Origin: Viola odorata | Taxonomy: Eukaryota > Streptophyta > Magnoliopsida > Malpighiales > Violaceae | Direction: 5' to 3' | Assembly (NCBI GenBank): GCA_963691705.1 | Contig: OY829537.1 | Coordinates: 55,032,304-55,096,303 of the forward strand | DNA length: 64,000 nucleotides | Shown here: piece after piece, positions 1-11,200 of the stretch | Numbering within the stretch: the stretch's first letter is position 1 | Layout: each line of letters starts with the position of its first letter | The notes under the pieces: model-generated | What the model was told of the DNA's origin: nothing | What the model saw: the letters and a program-made list of their open reading frames with translations, nothing else | Databases searched by the model: none | Translations under genes and position numbers: made by a program

Positions 1-626
1 CTCTTACCTTTGCCCTTGAGTTCTCTTAAGTGTGTAGATGGGAATGCCAAAGCGGATGGAGTCAGAAGCTCCATAAATAAGTTCGCAAGAACATTGAAAA
101 CATGAATGGACGAGAAGCAACCAAGAGCAACAAGGGCAAGATGCCTACTTCCTTCGAACCCGGTCATTGGGTTTGGCTTCATTGGAGTAAGGATCAGTTT
201 TTTAACCACCGGCGAGGCAAACTGAGTCCCCGAGGTGATGGTCCTTTTCAAATTCTACACTGTATCAACGCCAATGCTTATGTCCTCGACCTTCCAAGCG
301 AGTATGGGATGATAAGCAATACCTTTAACGTCAATGACCTATCTCTTTGCCAAGAAGACGCCGAAAACGCTCAAGAATTGGATTCGAGGATGAATCCTTT
401 CAAAGGAGGAGGAGATGATGCGATCCCGACCACACTCCCGAGGCCAATCACTCAGAGTATGACCAAGCACACCACTCTCTGGATTGAGGCCCGGATGAGC
501 CAAGATGTGAGCCAAGAACAAGGTCACACGTCAGTGATGATTGCCCATCATTTTGGAGGCCAAAAACCCCGTGAAGATTTGATGACTAAAGCTGGTGGCA
601 TGCCGCCAAGAATGCCATGGATGTAA
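1..626 (+). pseudogene. Ty3/gypsy polyprotein C-terminus (integrase tail), truncated and frameshifted
   Basis: This is the C-terminal end of a chromovirus-type Ty3/gypsy polyprotein, the DNA-contacting tail of integrase. From about 150 the frame reads FEPGHWVWLHW, then KLSPRGDGPFQIL, then the TFNVNDLS block and an acidic tail with SRMNPFKGGGDD, which is the usual order in these elements. Upstream, bases 1-100 carry the preceding LLPLPLS block in another frame with a stop, so there is at least one frameshift. The same C-terminal signature recurs on the minus strand at 59733-60143, so the family is also present at the right end of the window. The rest of the element lies left of the window. It is a dead remnant; lineage within the chromoviruses is not certain. 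Confidence 0.82.
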
Positions 627-1260
627 TGGCATACCGGCAGGAAATCAATTTTTGCGCATATCTCAGCCGAAGTTAACAGCATGCCACCAGAAAATATTAA
701 TTGGTGTCGTGATCAATTCAAAGCTAGCGGCATGCTGCTAGGCTTGGGGCGGCATGCCGCCAGACACCAACATGAGAAATGGACGAGGGTTTTTGAGGGG
801 GCTTTCACTTGGGCTTTTGTAACACTATAAATAGCTATTTTCTTTCTTTTCTTAGTAGTTTTAGACTTTTAGTGATATTTGTAAGTTGAGAGCACTCCTT
901 CTCCTATCACCTAGGTCCTTAAACTCATCACATCTTCTTGGAGAGAAATCATTGAGTTGAGAACACTCCTCCCGATCTCCCTCCGGGAAATCAGTTGTAA
1001 TTGTTTCGACAACATTTTGGGTGATTGAAATATATTTACGCATTGCTTGCCTTTTGGCGATTTGAGCTTCATCAAGTCTTGTGTTTGTTCATCGCTACTG
1101 ACAATCCCTCCAAACACCTTCTCTTTTTTCGGTAATATCCATCCTTCCCATCATCCATTCGTATTATTTAATCCGCTGCTCATTCGTATTTTTAATTGTT
1201 TCATCTTTGATTGGTTTGGTTCTATAGTTGACTCTTTAGGCTAGATCCTCCATAAGCTCC
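560..1260 (+). repeat. 3' LTR remains of the preceding gypsy element
   Basis: The polyprotein remnant is followed by non-coding sequence with several copies of a GGCATGCCGCC-like motif (596-760). A TATA box (CTATAAATAG) lies near 825-834 and a pyrimidine-rich leader follows it. A very similar TATA context occurs at about 57878-57890, which supports an LTR promoter. Exact TG...CA ends could not be fixed, so the limits are approximate. Confidence 0.5.
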
Positions 1261-1329
1261 ATATATTATTCGGCTTACTTAGACTAGGCCGGATTATATC
1301 AGGAAGAGAGATGTTAACTTTGAGAAAGA

Positions 1330-4030
1330 TGAGAAAAATAGATGTTGGCCTATTTGTAGAGACTCAGATTGTGTATGGAGAATCTTGTGTAGTGTAGATG
1401 GGGTTATGAAGAGGTGGGTTGTGAAAACATTTTGGGTATACACACTTATGAGTAACAATTTACTATGTCATTATTCAAATACAAGGTCATAGCTAAGTAT
1501 TTGAAGAATGATGTGGGGAGATTTTCTTTGAAAATGAATAATTATGATATAAGGAAGCATGTCAAAGTAAAATTAGGTTTGTATATTACTATGACACGGT
1601 GTAGGTGTGCCAGAAGGGTATTGAAGAGCTATTACCTAGGTGAGCCAATGCAAGAGTTCTCTAGGTTAGAAGATTATTGTTAGGCCATAAAGAACACAAA
1701 TAAGGGTAGTACAATGATTTTAGATGCTCCTGGGGACAATTTAATAGTATTTATATATGTCTAGATGCACTTAGGAGGGGTTTTAAAGCTGGTTACAGGC
1801 CTATCATTGGTATAGATGGTTGTTTCTTAAAGGGACCACTCAAGGGTCAAATTCTCTCTGTTGTTGGAAGGGATACAAACAACCAGATGTATCCATTAGC
1901 ATGGGTTGTCGTCAAGTATGAGACAAAATCAACATGGAAATCATTTCTCCTTAGCCTGATGGTGGATCTAGGAATAGCTCAAGGCACCGGCCATGGGTAC
2001 ACTTTTGTGTCTGATCAACAGAAGGTATGAATTTCATAAAAACGTTATGTATTTCCTTTTCTCATCATCAGATACTATACCCTTAAAATCATGTTTGTTG
2101 TCTTGGTTGTTTCACTGTGATATGTGTGCAGGGTTTAGGCTCAGCCATACATGATCTGCTGCCTGAATTGAGCATCGCAGGTGTGCAAGGCATAAAGTTT
2201 CTAGGTGGAGAAAGAAGAACAAAACTGAAGAGCTGCAAAAGCAATTTTGGATTACTTGCAAAACATCCACAATGTCAAAATTCAATGAAGAACTTGATAA
2301 ATTAAGAGTTATTTGTCAAGAAGCAAAGGCAGATTTCAAAAATGAAAATTCTCAACTATGGTGCAAGGCATATCAAAATAATTGGTGCAAATCAAATGTG
2401 GTAAACAATAAGATATCTGAAACATTCAATAATTTCATTTATGAATCCAGGTCATACCAACTACATTTCTTTTTGTTTATACAATAATGTCTGATATTAG
2501 TCCTTTTATCTAACTGTATTTATTTATGTAATACCGGGGACCAGTCGATAACCTCTCTGCTGGATTGCATTAGGAAGAAGTGCAAGAAAAGGATTTGTAA
2601 GAGGAGATTTTATGAAGAATTTCAATGGTAAGCTTGGCCCTAGAATATGGAAGAAGATTCAAGATGCAAAGGAGAGAAGCTGGAAGTTTTTAATGCATAC
2701 TGGTGATGGCTCATTTGAGGTGACTGATGGAGATGATACATGGGTTGTGAACATGAGAGATTCTGCTTGTAGTTGTCAGATTTGGGACTTGTGTGGTATA
2801 CCTTGTGAGCATGCATTATGTTTCATTAGATACAAGAAATATAATGTTTCTGACCATGTTTCTCACTGGTACAATAAGTCAACGTTTGACAAAAGCTACA
2901 GCTACCCAATATCTGTTTGCCCAAGTAAGAGATTTTGGCCTGTGATTGGGAAGCCACCAATTGACCCTCCAGTGATTACTATCATGCCTGGCAGACCTAG
3001 GAAGAATATAACCAAGGAACAGGGAGGGCAAGTTCAAGACCAAATATTAGGAGACATTGACGGAAAATGAGTTGTTCTTATTGCCAACATCCAGGTCACG
3101 GGAAGGATAAATTCCCTAAGAGAATTGAGGATGAAGTGAGTATTTCAACTTATTGCATTGTTCATTTGTTGTGATGCACACCTTGATGGTTATTGAATTT
3201 TATTTTTGGTTGATTGCTAGGCCAATAAAGCTAATTCTAGAAATGTAGCTAGTGGGCAACCTTCATCTAAAACTGTGCAGAATAAATGTCAAGGGAGTGG
3301 GCAAACATTTGTACCAAACACAATGATGCAGCCACAAGCATATGTCATAGGCAACACATCATCTGCTGCAAATCTGCCAACCTCATCTTCTACTGCAAAA
3401 AAAGGAAAGGCCAAAAAATAACCCAATAAGAATAAGATAACTAGTGTATATTTTTAACATAACATTAAGCTCCCAACAACTCTAATTATTAATGACATGA
3501 TTCAATATTGCATACACATAAGTCAAAAACTCTCAACTGCACTCCAATTATTACTGAAGGTGCGAGAAAATATACAACTTCTGGCCTTCCTATCAACTAC
3601 AACATAGCTGCAACAAGATGTCAATCCTGCCATCGGTGAAACATGACACAATGTGAAGCAAAAAAAGGCAAAAAAAGTCTTTTTAGGCTGGTAAGGGTGT
3701 ATTTGTAGAAACAAATGTAAGTTGATGTTGATTATTTGTATGGCATGTTCTTATTCTTATTTTTGTTTTTATGAGATAACAAGATAAGCTATGTTAATTT
3801 GCAGCCAGGAATATCATTTCATAAAATCCATGGAAGGAAAACAGTAGGGAGGCCTAAGAAGCAACAACCTGTAGGAGCAGCACCACCATCTGTAAGACAC
3901 CCTACACCAAAGCCACCTACTATATCAGTTTCTACTCCAAGGCCACTAAATGTAGCAGATTACACTCTCATGTCACCTTCTGCGCAATCACATAGCAAGA
4001 AAAGGACACGTGAGGCCATTGGTACCTAAG
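1330..4030 (+). pseudogene. MULE (MuDR-type) transposase, decayed multi-exon gene
   Basis: This is a Mutator-like DDE transposase that would cut and move MULE elements. Modules appear in the usual order. Fragments of the N-terminal DNA-binding region lie at 1330-1720, with LEDYC near its end. The MULE domain lies at 1770-2030, with PIIGIDGCFLKGP and the FVSDQQKGL block. A clean GT-AG intron (2025-2131) joins QQK to GLGSA in phase. A 1-nt frameshift near 2167 precedes an EHRRCARH-like block. The SWIM zinc finger is at about 2765-2815 (CSC...CGIPCEH). A zinc knuckle at 3067-3110 has Phe in place of its last Cys. A basic C-terminal exon with a GRPKKQ AT-hook-like motif lies at 3803-4029. Frameshifts and stops make it non-functional. 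No terminal inverted repeats were identified. Confidence 0.85.
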
Positions 4031-4397
4031 AATCTACAGCAGGGCAACCTTACCTATCAAAAAAGCCTTAGATCCCCTGATTACTATTTTGCAAGAATTT
4101 TTTTTTTCAAGTTGTAATGAAAGGTTGATATATTAGGTATTTTATATTGTGGTTGTTTTGTTGATGCCCAAGTGGCTGTTAGTTGTGATTTTCTAGCCTG
4201 TACCATATCATGTGAAGAATGAAATTATGACCATTTTAGTGTTGTGTTTTTGTAAGGAGGCAAACTCTAGCCTTTTCTTTGAGATTTCAAACAGCTTATC
4301 TTTTAATATAATTCATTCCATATGGTGTAATTTATGAGATAACTTTTGATTATTTTCTTGGATCATTTGCTGTAGGTTTTATAATAACATAAACATG
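4031..4397. other. AT-rich sequence downstream of the MULE gene
   Basis: This is AT-rich sequence following the last MULE exon, with a T-run near 4100. It plausibly holds the 3' untranslated region. No coding signal is seen on either strand. Confidence 0.4.
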
Positions 4398-4507
4398 TTT
4401 TGCAATTTTAGATTTTCTGACAAAATGATAGTAATTCATTCTTAACTGTAAATATCACAGCACAACACTATTTCATGCCCTTTTTAGTTGTGGCTACAAA
4501 TAATAAA

Positions 4508-4720
4508 TTAGAAAATAATACGAACCAGACATATACATATCATTTTTAGTACCCTAACATCCTTATTTACTTGATTGACGACCTCTTTCACACACCTAAG
4601 CTCATCTAATACACCTTTCGTCTCAGTTTCACTACCAATGCTTATATCATCCATCATTCCTTCAGTCTCAAGTGTTAGCCTTGCATTTTCAGTTTTAAAA
4701 TCTGCAATTCTTTCGGCCAT
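4508..4720 (-). pseudogene. Coiled-coil exon (copy 1, interrupted by a stop)
   Basis: This is the second copy of the exon at 4892-5161, from the tandem duplication. It reads MAERIADFKTENARL and then the same DISIGSETETKGVLDELRC core, but an in-frame TAG sits directly upstream, where copy 2 encodes Glu (EKEMAER). The hydrophobic end differs (CLVRIIF). It is decayed relative to copy 2. Confidence 0.45.
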
Positions 4721-4891
4721 CTATTTCTCACTATCCCTCAATTCCATTATCACTTCACGAACCCAACATGTTACTATATTTTGCAATTTTGGATTTTCCG
4801 ACAAAATAATAATCACAATAAAAATACCAAAATTTATAGTCATTCATTCTTAATTGTAAATAGCACAGCACAACACCATTTCATGCCCTTT

Positions 4892-5161
4892 TTAGTTGTG
4901 GCTACAAATAATAAACCAAGAAATAATGCAAACCAGACATGTACATATCATTTTTAATACCCTAATTTCCTTATTTACTTGATTGACAACTTCTTTCACA
5001 CACCTAAGCTCATCTAACACACCCTTCGTCTCAGTTTCACTACCAATGCTTATATCAGCCATCATTCCTTTATTCTCAAATGTTAGCCTTTCATTGTCAG
5101 CTTTAAAATCTGCAATTCTTTCGGCCATCTCTTTCTCACGATCCCTCAACTCCATTATCAC
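4892..5161 (-). pseudogene. Coiled-coil exon with C-terminal hydrophobic tail (copy 2, open)
   Basis: This 89-codon open stretch on the minus strand begins MELRDREKEMAERIADF (the preceding GTG is not a proven start). It forms a charged heptad-like coiled coil through KGVLDELRCVKEVVNQVN and ends in a hydrophobic tail, CLVCIISWFII, before the stop. That layout resembles the C-terminal part of plant GRF-type zinc-finger or small tail-anchored coiled-coil proteins, but no GRF finger is visible, so this is only a resemblance. The frame stays open a few codons upstream to a stop near 5190, as expected of a last exon with an acceptor there. It is probably an exon left by a transposon or captured gene. 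Confidence 0.45.
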
Positions 5162-5389
5162 TTCACGAACCCAACCTATTACTATGTTTTACAATTTTGG
5201 ATTTTCTGACAAAATGATAATCACCACAACAATATCAAATTTATAATCATTTATTCTTAATTATAAATAGCACAACACAACACCATTTAAAGCCCTTTTT
5301 AGTTGTTTAAACTAATTCAAACAATTATTTTTGGTATTAAAACTATAAAAATATATACATACATAAAAACTAATTAAAACATAGACTTT

Positions 5390-6726
5390 TCGACATTTGG
5401 AACCAATCGTGAAGAAAATAAACCTATAGCGACAAACCAGCGCGTCGCGAACACTTTTCGACCGAATGTCCATTGAAACGTTTATTGGACATTCGTTAGA
5501 AACTTTTCGTGACATGTTTTTTCGTCGTTATAGGTTTTTGTTCGTCGTTATAGGTTCCCAATGTTGAAAAGTCTATATTTTCATTAGTTTTTATATTTTT
5601 TTATTAGTTATATTTTATTTTAATGTCTGCGTCAAAAAATCTTTGCGATTGATTTTCGACCGAATGTCCGTCGAAAAGCAATCCATTTTCCAACGGACAA
5701 TTCGTTAGACGTTTTAATTTTTTTTTTTTTATTTTTCACCAATATATTTATATATATATTAATATGGTAAATATCTTTATCTAATATATATATGTAATTA
5801 AAGATATATGAAATAGAAATTATATATAAATCTTAATTTTTTTAAAAATTATTTTGTTTTTCTTTGAATTGGAATTTTAAAAAAAATACGGAATCATCAA
5901 CGTTAATGCTCAAATAAAAAGAAACAAATTTATTTGATTAACAAAACCTATAGAACTAAGTGGCCTATTCTAGTTCAGGGCTCTGGGTAAATTTTCATCA
6001 TCATCATTATTATTGTTGTTGTGTTTGATTCTCTATCAACATTTTCAGGTTCTATTCTAACCAAACCAGTACATTCCTTTGCAACTGAACATTTGAATTT
6101 GGTGGTTTTTGCAATGAAATTAAGTGCATGAGGTCTAATCAATAGTTAATTGTGGTAAATATGTATTAAAATATATAGTACAACACATAACAATTAAATA
6201 GAAGTGAAACATAAAAATTAAATAAAACTAAAATGTAGAAAAGAAATGTTTCACCTATTGCGACAATAGAAACTCATCGTAATAAGTACGAATATCGTCG
6301 CTATAACTATGAACCAATCGTATTTGCGACAATGTCCGTCGCAATTTTTTTCTAATTTTACGATGAACCCTCCATCGCAAATAATATTATACTTTTGTGA
6401 CGGAATGTTCCGTCCTTTTCTTCTTTTCCGACAGAACCTTCAGTCGAAAATGTAAAATATTTTCGATCGAGTATTCCGTCGAAACATTTTAGTATTCGGT
6501 AGGAAACATCTCAAAGAATATGTGGCGCCATACTTACTACTCGGCGCCAAAATTTTGTGACGGAATATTTTGTCGCAAATGTTGCGACTTTCTGTCGTTA
6601 AATATTTTTAAAATAAGAAAAAAAAAGAAATTTTCTTTTCCGACGGAATGTTCGTCATAAATTGTCAAATTTTCTAAAGGATTTTACTGTCAGAAAATTG
6701 TCGGAAATTGCCAATTTTTTTTAGTG
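5390..6726. mobile_element. CACTA (En/Spm-type) terminus with subterminal repeat array
   Basis: The segment ends in TTTTTTTTAGTG at 6726; on the minus strand this is a CACTA start. Behind it lies a dense set of short direct and inverted repeats of the form GACGGAATnTTCCGTCGC, such as TTTCGACCGAATGTCCGTCG near 5653 and TGCGACTTTCTGTCG near 6582. Such subterminal arrays are typical of CACTA elements, where they bind the element's own protein. The opposite terminus was not found, so the element is truncated or its other end has been overwritten. The coiled-coil duplication at 4398-5310 abuts it and may belong to it. Confidence 0.65.
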
Positions 6727-7560
6727 CAAGTTTCAATTTTATGAATGATTTAAAACTAAAGTTACCATTCTAATATTAAAGAAAAATAAGTCAAAATATT
6801 CTAAACATATTTTATTAAATTTTATAAATTTTATGATGGTTTCTGAAAATTTTATATATTTTACTTTTTTGTATTAAAGAATAAAAAGCAATAGAACATA
6901 TAATACAATTTTTTTTACAATATAGTACCATGTCTTCCGAAATTTTTGTTAGTTTCGCCTCTAATTTTGCCTCCACTAACATTTTTTTTATGGTTTTGCT
7001 TCTACTGGTAAGAGATTTGTTATATGCATTGGCTGCAAAACACTCTTTTCAAAAATCTATTCACAGCACAGTTCAGCATTGGTTCTTCACCTGTAAACAA
7101 ATCATTTATGCCTCAAGAAATCTCAATTCAATCCCGAATTAGTTCCCGCAGAAGGAAACCAAACATCAGGAGGGTTCAATTTGCACAACCATAAACCAGG
7201 CAATGGCAGACCAAAAGCAAAAAATTAACAGCACAATCATGGTTAAACAACAGCATTATACATGAAATAAAATACACACATTAGAGTCTTTAACAAATAG
7301 TTAAAGGTTTTACAATAAAACCTATATAAAGCCTACAGTTTCCTTCAAGTGGTACTATGAGGGTTAGGCATTCAGAGGTTAAAGTGATAAAATTAGCAAG
7401 CCTGCCTAAATCAAGGGTAATGGCGTACCTAAAGCATAATGGTACATTCCTTTCATTCTAATCATAAACACCCAAGCAGAGTAGACCACCTTAGCATCTA
7501 ACCATCGTAATTCACAAAAGACAAAAAAATAAATTAAAGAACAAAACAGCCCATAAACTA
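6727..7560. other. AT-rich sequence between the CACTA end and the SWIB gene
   Basis: No gene or repeat is recognised. The part from about 7200 to 7560 may include the 3' end of the minus-strand SWIB transcript. Confidence 0.35.
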
Positions 7561-7563
7561 AAA

Positions 7564-7621
7564 AGAAGGAGCTTCGTCACTATCTGTTCTACTTTCAGAG
7601 GTGAGTGGATTTCCATGAACC
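7564..7621 (-). other. Candidate additional 3' exon of the SWIB gene
   Basis: On the minus strand, a TTCTTGCAG acceptor at about 7622 is followed by 20 codons reading VHGNPLTSESRTDSDEAPSF and then TAG. The acidic, serine-rich composition is coding-like. However, exon 5 of the gene (8376-8254) already ends in TGA, and its only donor-like site before that stop (ACG|GTGATG) leaves a different phase. The stretch is therefore either an alternative last exon or a 3' UTR exon. Confidence 0.3.
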
Positions 7622-8253
7622 TGCAAGAACCAAGAACAAATTGATCAAATTATTAGTTAACTACACATAAGATAAAGATTGATCAAGAGAACATACAAGC
7701 ACGCAAGAACTGTATCAAGACTGTCTAAAGCAAGCTTCTTAAAGACATCAAAACAGAGCATTAAGAAAGGAAGTTGAAAAAACAATACACGTGATGAAAA
7801 AATCATATAGTATAATAAATGAGTCTTGGCACTTATTAGTACAATTTGCTCACTACTGCTTACAAAACTAGACAGCTTTTATTTACCCGATAAATAACTA
7901 GACATCTTGTGAATTGCCAAAATAGAATAGATGAGCATAATAACAAAACTTCTTAAGTTAATTTTGAGAGAGCTTTATACATCAATGTAGGCCAATTGCG
8001 AAGTGCTAGATTCATCGTGAACTGGAAATGTACAAGACTGATGCTCAAAATCATGGCCTTAATAGAAAGGGAGGAACGACAGGAAAAAGTCAATTGGATC
8101 TCCAGTCCCGAATTCAAAATATCTAAACTAAAGATAAGGATAGTGCCAACTGCCAACCTCTTTTAAAGGGGGCAAAAGGACAAGACAGATCTTAAGACTA
8201 TCAAGGTGAGCGCGAAATCTGAATGGAAAATGTTTCAACAAACTAACCAGTCA

Positions 8254-11200
8254 TCACCGTTTGAATAAATGATAGCGAGCTAACATCTCCTCTACCCCCA
8301 CTGCAGATATGCTTTCGCATCCAAGTAGCTCACGAAGCTTTTCATTGCAAAGTATGACCATTGAATTTAATGGATCCTAAAGGAATACAAGCACAAGAAT
8401 AAAACATCAATTGCCGGTGCTCTCAATGGGGCTGAAATTTTAGATATGGATATTCATTGAAGCAGGTATTATTGAAGGAAAAAAATGATGCATCAAGCAA
8501 TGCACTGGCCAGGGGACAGCTTTAGGAGAAGAAACCAACAGTTATGTACCAAACAGAAGAGAGACAAAAGCTAATCTGATGAAAGAAACCTCTCAAGAGC
8601 ATGGAATATTATATAGCAATTAAGCAACTGATACATAAAGCGTAAGACTGAGATAGGGATAGGGACCAACAGTATATACCACTCTACTCACCTCCAAATG
8701 GTATGATTTTATGTACTCCCATACAAGTTTGGATGCCTCAAGCTGGGTCATCTCCCTTTCTCCAGTCCCTAAAAACTTAGCGAGTGCATCAGATATTACT
8801 AGAAGAGCAGGACCAGGTTCAGCATTTTCAGTTTTGGACTCAATGTCGACCTTTGCGCGTTTAGCTTGACCCGAATCCTCTGCAGGAAATTACAGAGGTT
8901 GAAGAATAACTTGATCTAAAGCTAGAACATAGAAGCAAAACAATCTGCAGAATCTAAGTCATATAGCATACTTGTAGATTCAAGTGGGAGAATGTGTTTA
9001 GCCAGTAGCTTATTCATCTTGAACATGTCAGTGCAGTCAGTCTCAAAAACCACACGTAAGGCATCATCACATATAATTTTTCTCTTGTTACTTGGGTCTT
9101 GGAGGTTGTTTTTTCTTATGTAAGCCCACAATTGCTTCACAATCTGAATTAGATAAAAAATTCTTATAAAACATGAAGAAATACTTCAGAAATATCCTGA
9201 GTAAATGACTTAACTAAGAAATGAGCAAATAAAAGGTACTCAAGTTGAATGTAAACAACTTACCTCAGTCCTTGGCAAGGCTGGCTCACCAACAACCACC
9301 TGAAGTTCAGGAGAAACACCACAAACTTTGTTTAAACCCCCAGGCCCTCCTCGTCTTTTCGTCCCAACTGGAGAGCTGCAGAAAATTTGTTAAAAAGAAC
9401 CTTACTATCATATGAAGCAGCCTATGGAAATAAACTTAAAAGGCAGAAAGGTAGTATCACGCTTGAATAGAAATATTCAATTACACCAAAAACTAAATTT
9501 GCCACCTAAAGAAGACAACAGACAAACAGGAACTGTAAAAACTCACAGGAGATGACTCCAATTTTATACACATGTGAACCTTTTGGCCGATACAAAGGCT
9601 TCCCCACTAGATCAGTCAAAAGACTCATATTCACTGGTGAAGTCACCAAATTTAAGGAAACTCATGTTATTGTCGTACCATTCTAAGGTAAACACAACTA
9701 ATAAAAACCACAACACCAGCAACAGTAGACACATCAATTTCAGCTACAGTTTTATTTCATGTTCTTGCTAATGGGGGATCATTCATCTATTTCAGCAAAA
9801 TTGTGATGAGATTATTAACACTTCTGGAAAAGCATCAATATATAAATTAAAAACGTATACGTTAAAAGATGTAATTTACTCGGGTTGTACACAGTGTTAT
9901 CAGAACCGGACCGAACCGGCCGGTCCGTCCGGTTCAACCGGGCTTGAAGTCATTTCCGGTCTGATTCACCCTACCGGTTTGATGCCTGAGAAAAACGACG
10001 CCGTTTCCAATCCAAACCCAGGAAAACGACGTCGTTTCCAATCCAAACCCAGGAAATCAAACCGGTCACCATCTCTCACGGCCGAAACAACCCACCACCA
10101 CCAAACCACCCATTTGTTCCTCCGATCCACACCAATAACCACAGCCAAACCATCCTCGCCACCACCACAACCAACCGCCGACCGCCGATCTCCGATCCAC
10201 AACTACCACCAGCACTGCTACCGATCACCGATCTGCTCACACCACCGTCACGGCAATCAAATCCATCACCAAAACCATCAAATCTCCATCATTAAAGAGA
10301 ACAGAGAAGAGAATTGGAAGAAAAAAAACCAGAAAAGAAAAAGAAAAAGGGAAGAGAGGAAAGAAAAGGAAGAAAGAAAAAGTGTGTGAGCTTGTGAGGC
10401 TGGCGGAGGAGAGAAAAAGAAAGGAAAAGAAAAGAAAAGGGAAAGAGGAAAGAAAGGACTGAGTGTGAGGCGGCCCAACAAGAAAAAATTAGAATTGATA
10501 AACTAATTTAATTATTGATTAGTAATGGGTCGGTCAATCCGAAAAAAATCTGAAAATTCGACCGAATTGACCGGATTTACATAGAACTAGAAGGGGTGTA
10601 AATAAAATATATATAAAACTAAAAAAATTGAGGAGTCATATTAATTAATAAATTACATAAAAGATAGAACAATTTAAAGACTTACAAAAGAGTTCAAAAT
10701 TATAAGGGTGAAGGTGATGCAAAATATAGCTGATTATTACTCTAAATGAGGAGGATTAATTTGCATACATATACACATTAATAGTTTAATACTATATTTT
10801 CAAGAAAATAAATATTTTAGAAAATTTTAAATTTTTTGTGTTTAATTTACTCTTCTTCTTTTTTTCTTGTAAATATGTTTTACATGAAACACATACATGC
10901 TTATAATAAATATTATTTGTATAATTTTCTTGGATAGAGGTAATTAATATCCTAATTCGTTAATCTATAAATATCTCACTTGGTTAATTACATTTCTTTT
11001 ATCATGATCAAGATGGAGTTATATTCAAAATTTAATTTTCATCTATTTCCTAATCTCTCTTTTATTTTGTGGCTTAGTTCTTCTTTTAATTATAATAAAT
11101 GTTTAATTTCAAATAAATTTTATGAGTGATAAAATTAACATATAGTATGCTAGTTCGTATGATTTTATTTTTGTTACATGGTACAAATGTCTCTTAATGA

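Larger units (their letters stand above)
4398..5310. repeat. Direct tandem duplication, about 410-bp unit, 2.2 copies
   Basis: The block beginning near 4398 repeats near 4805, and a third, partial copy begins near 5215 and breaks off around 5305. Shared landmarks are the GCACAACAC(T/C)ATTT segment (about 4460, 4870, 5278) and the CTTGATTGACRAC segment (about 4570, 4979). Each full unit carries the same minus-strand coiled-coil exon. The copies are close but diverged, so the duplication is not recent. Confidence 0.8.

Noticed and set aside
9979..10481. Pro/His-rich and Lys-rich frames inside the MULE-like element, both strands
   Set aside because: Low-complexity composition, no domain. Could be captured sequence, but no coding function can be supported.
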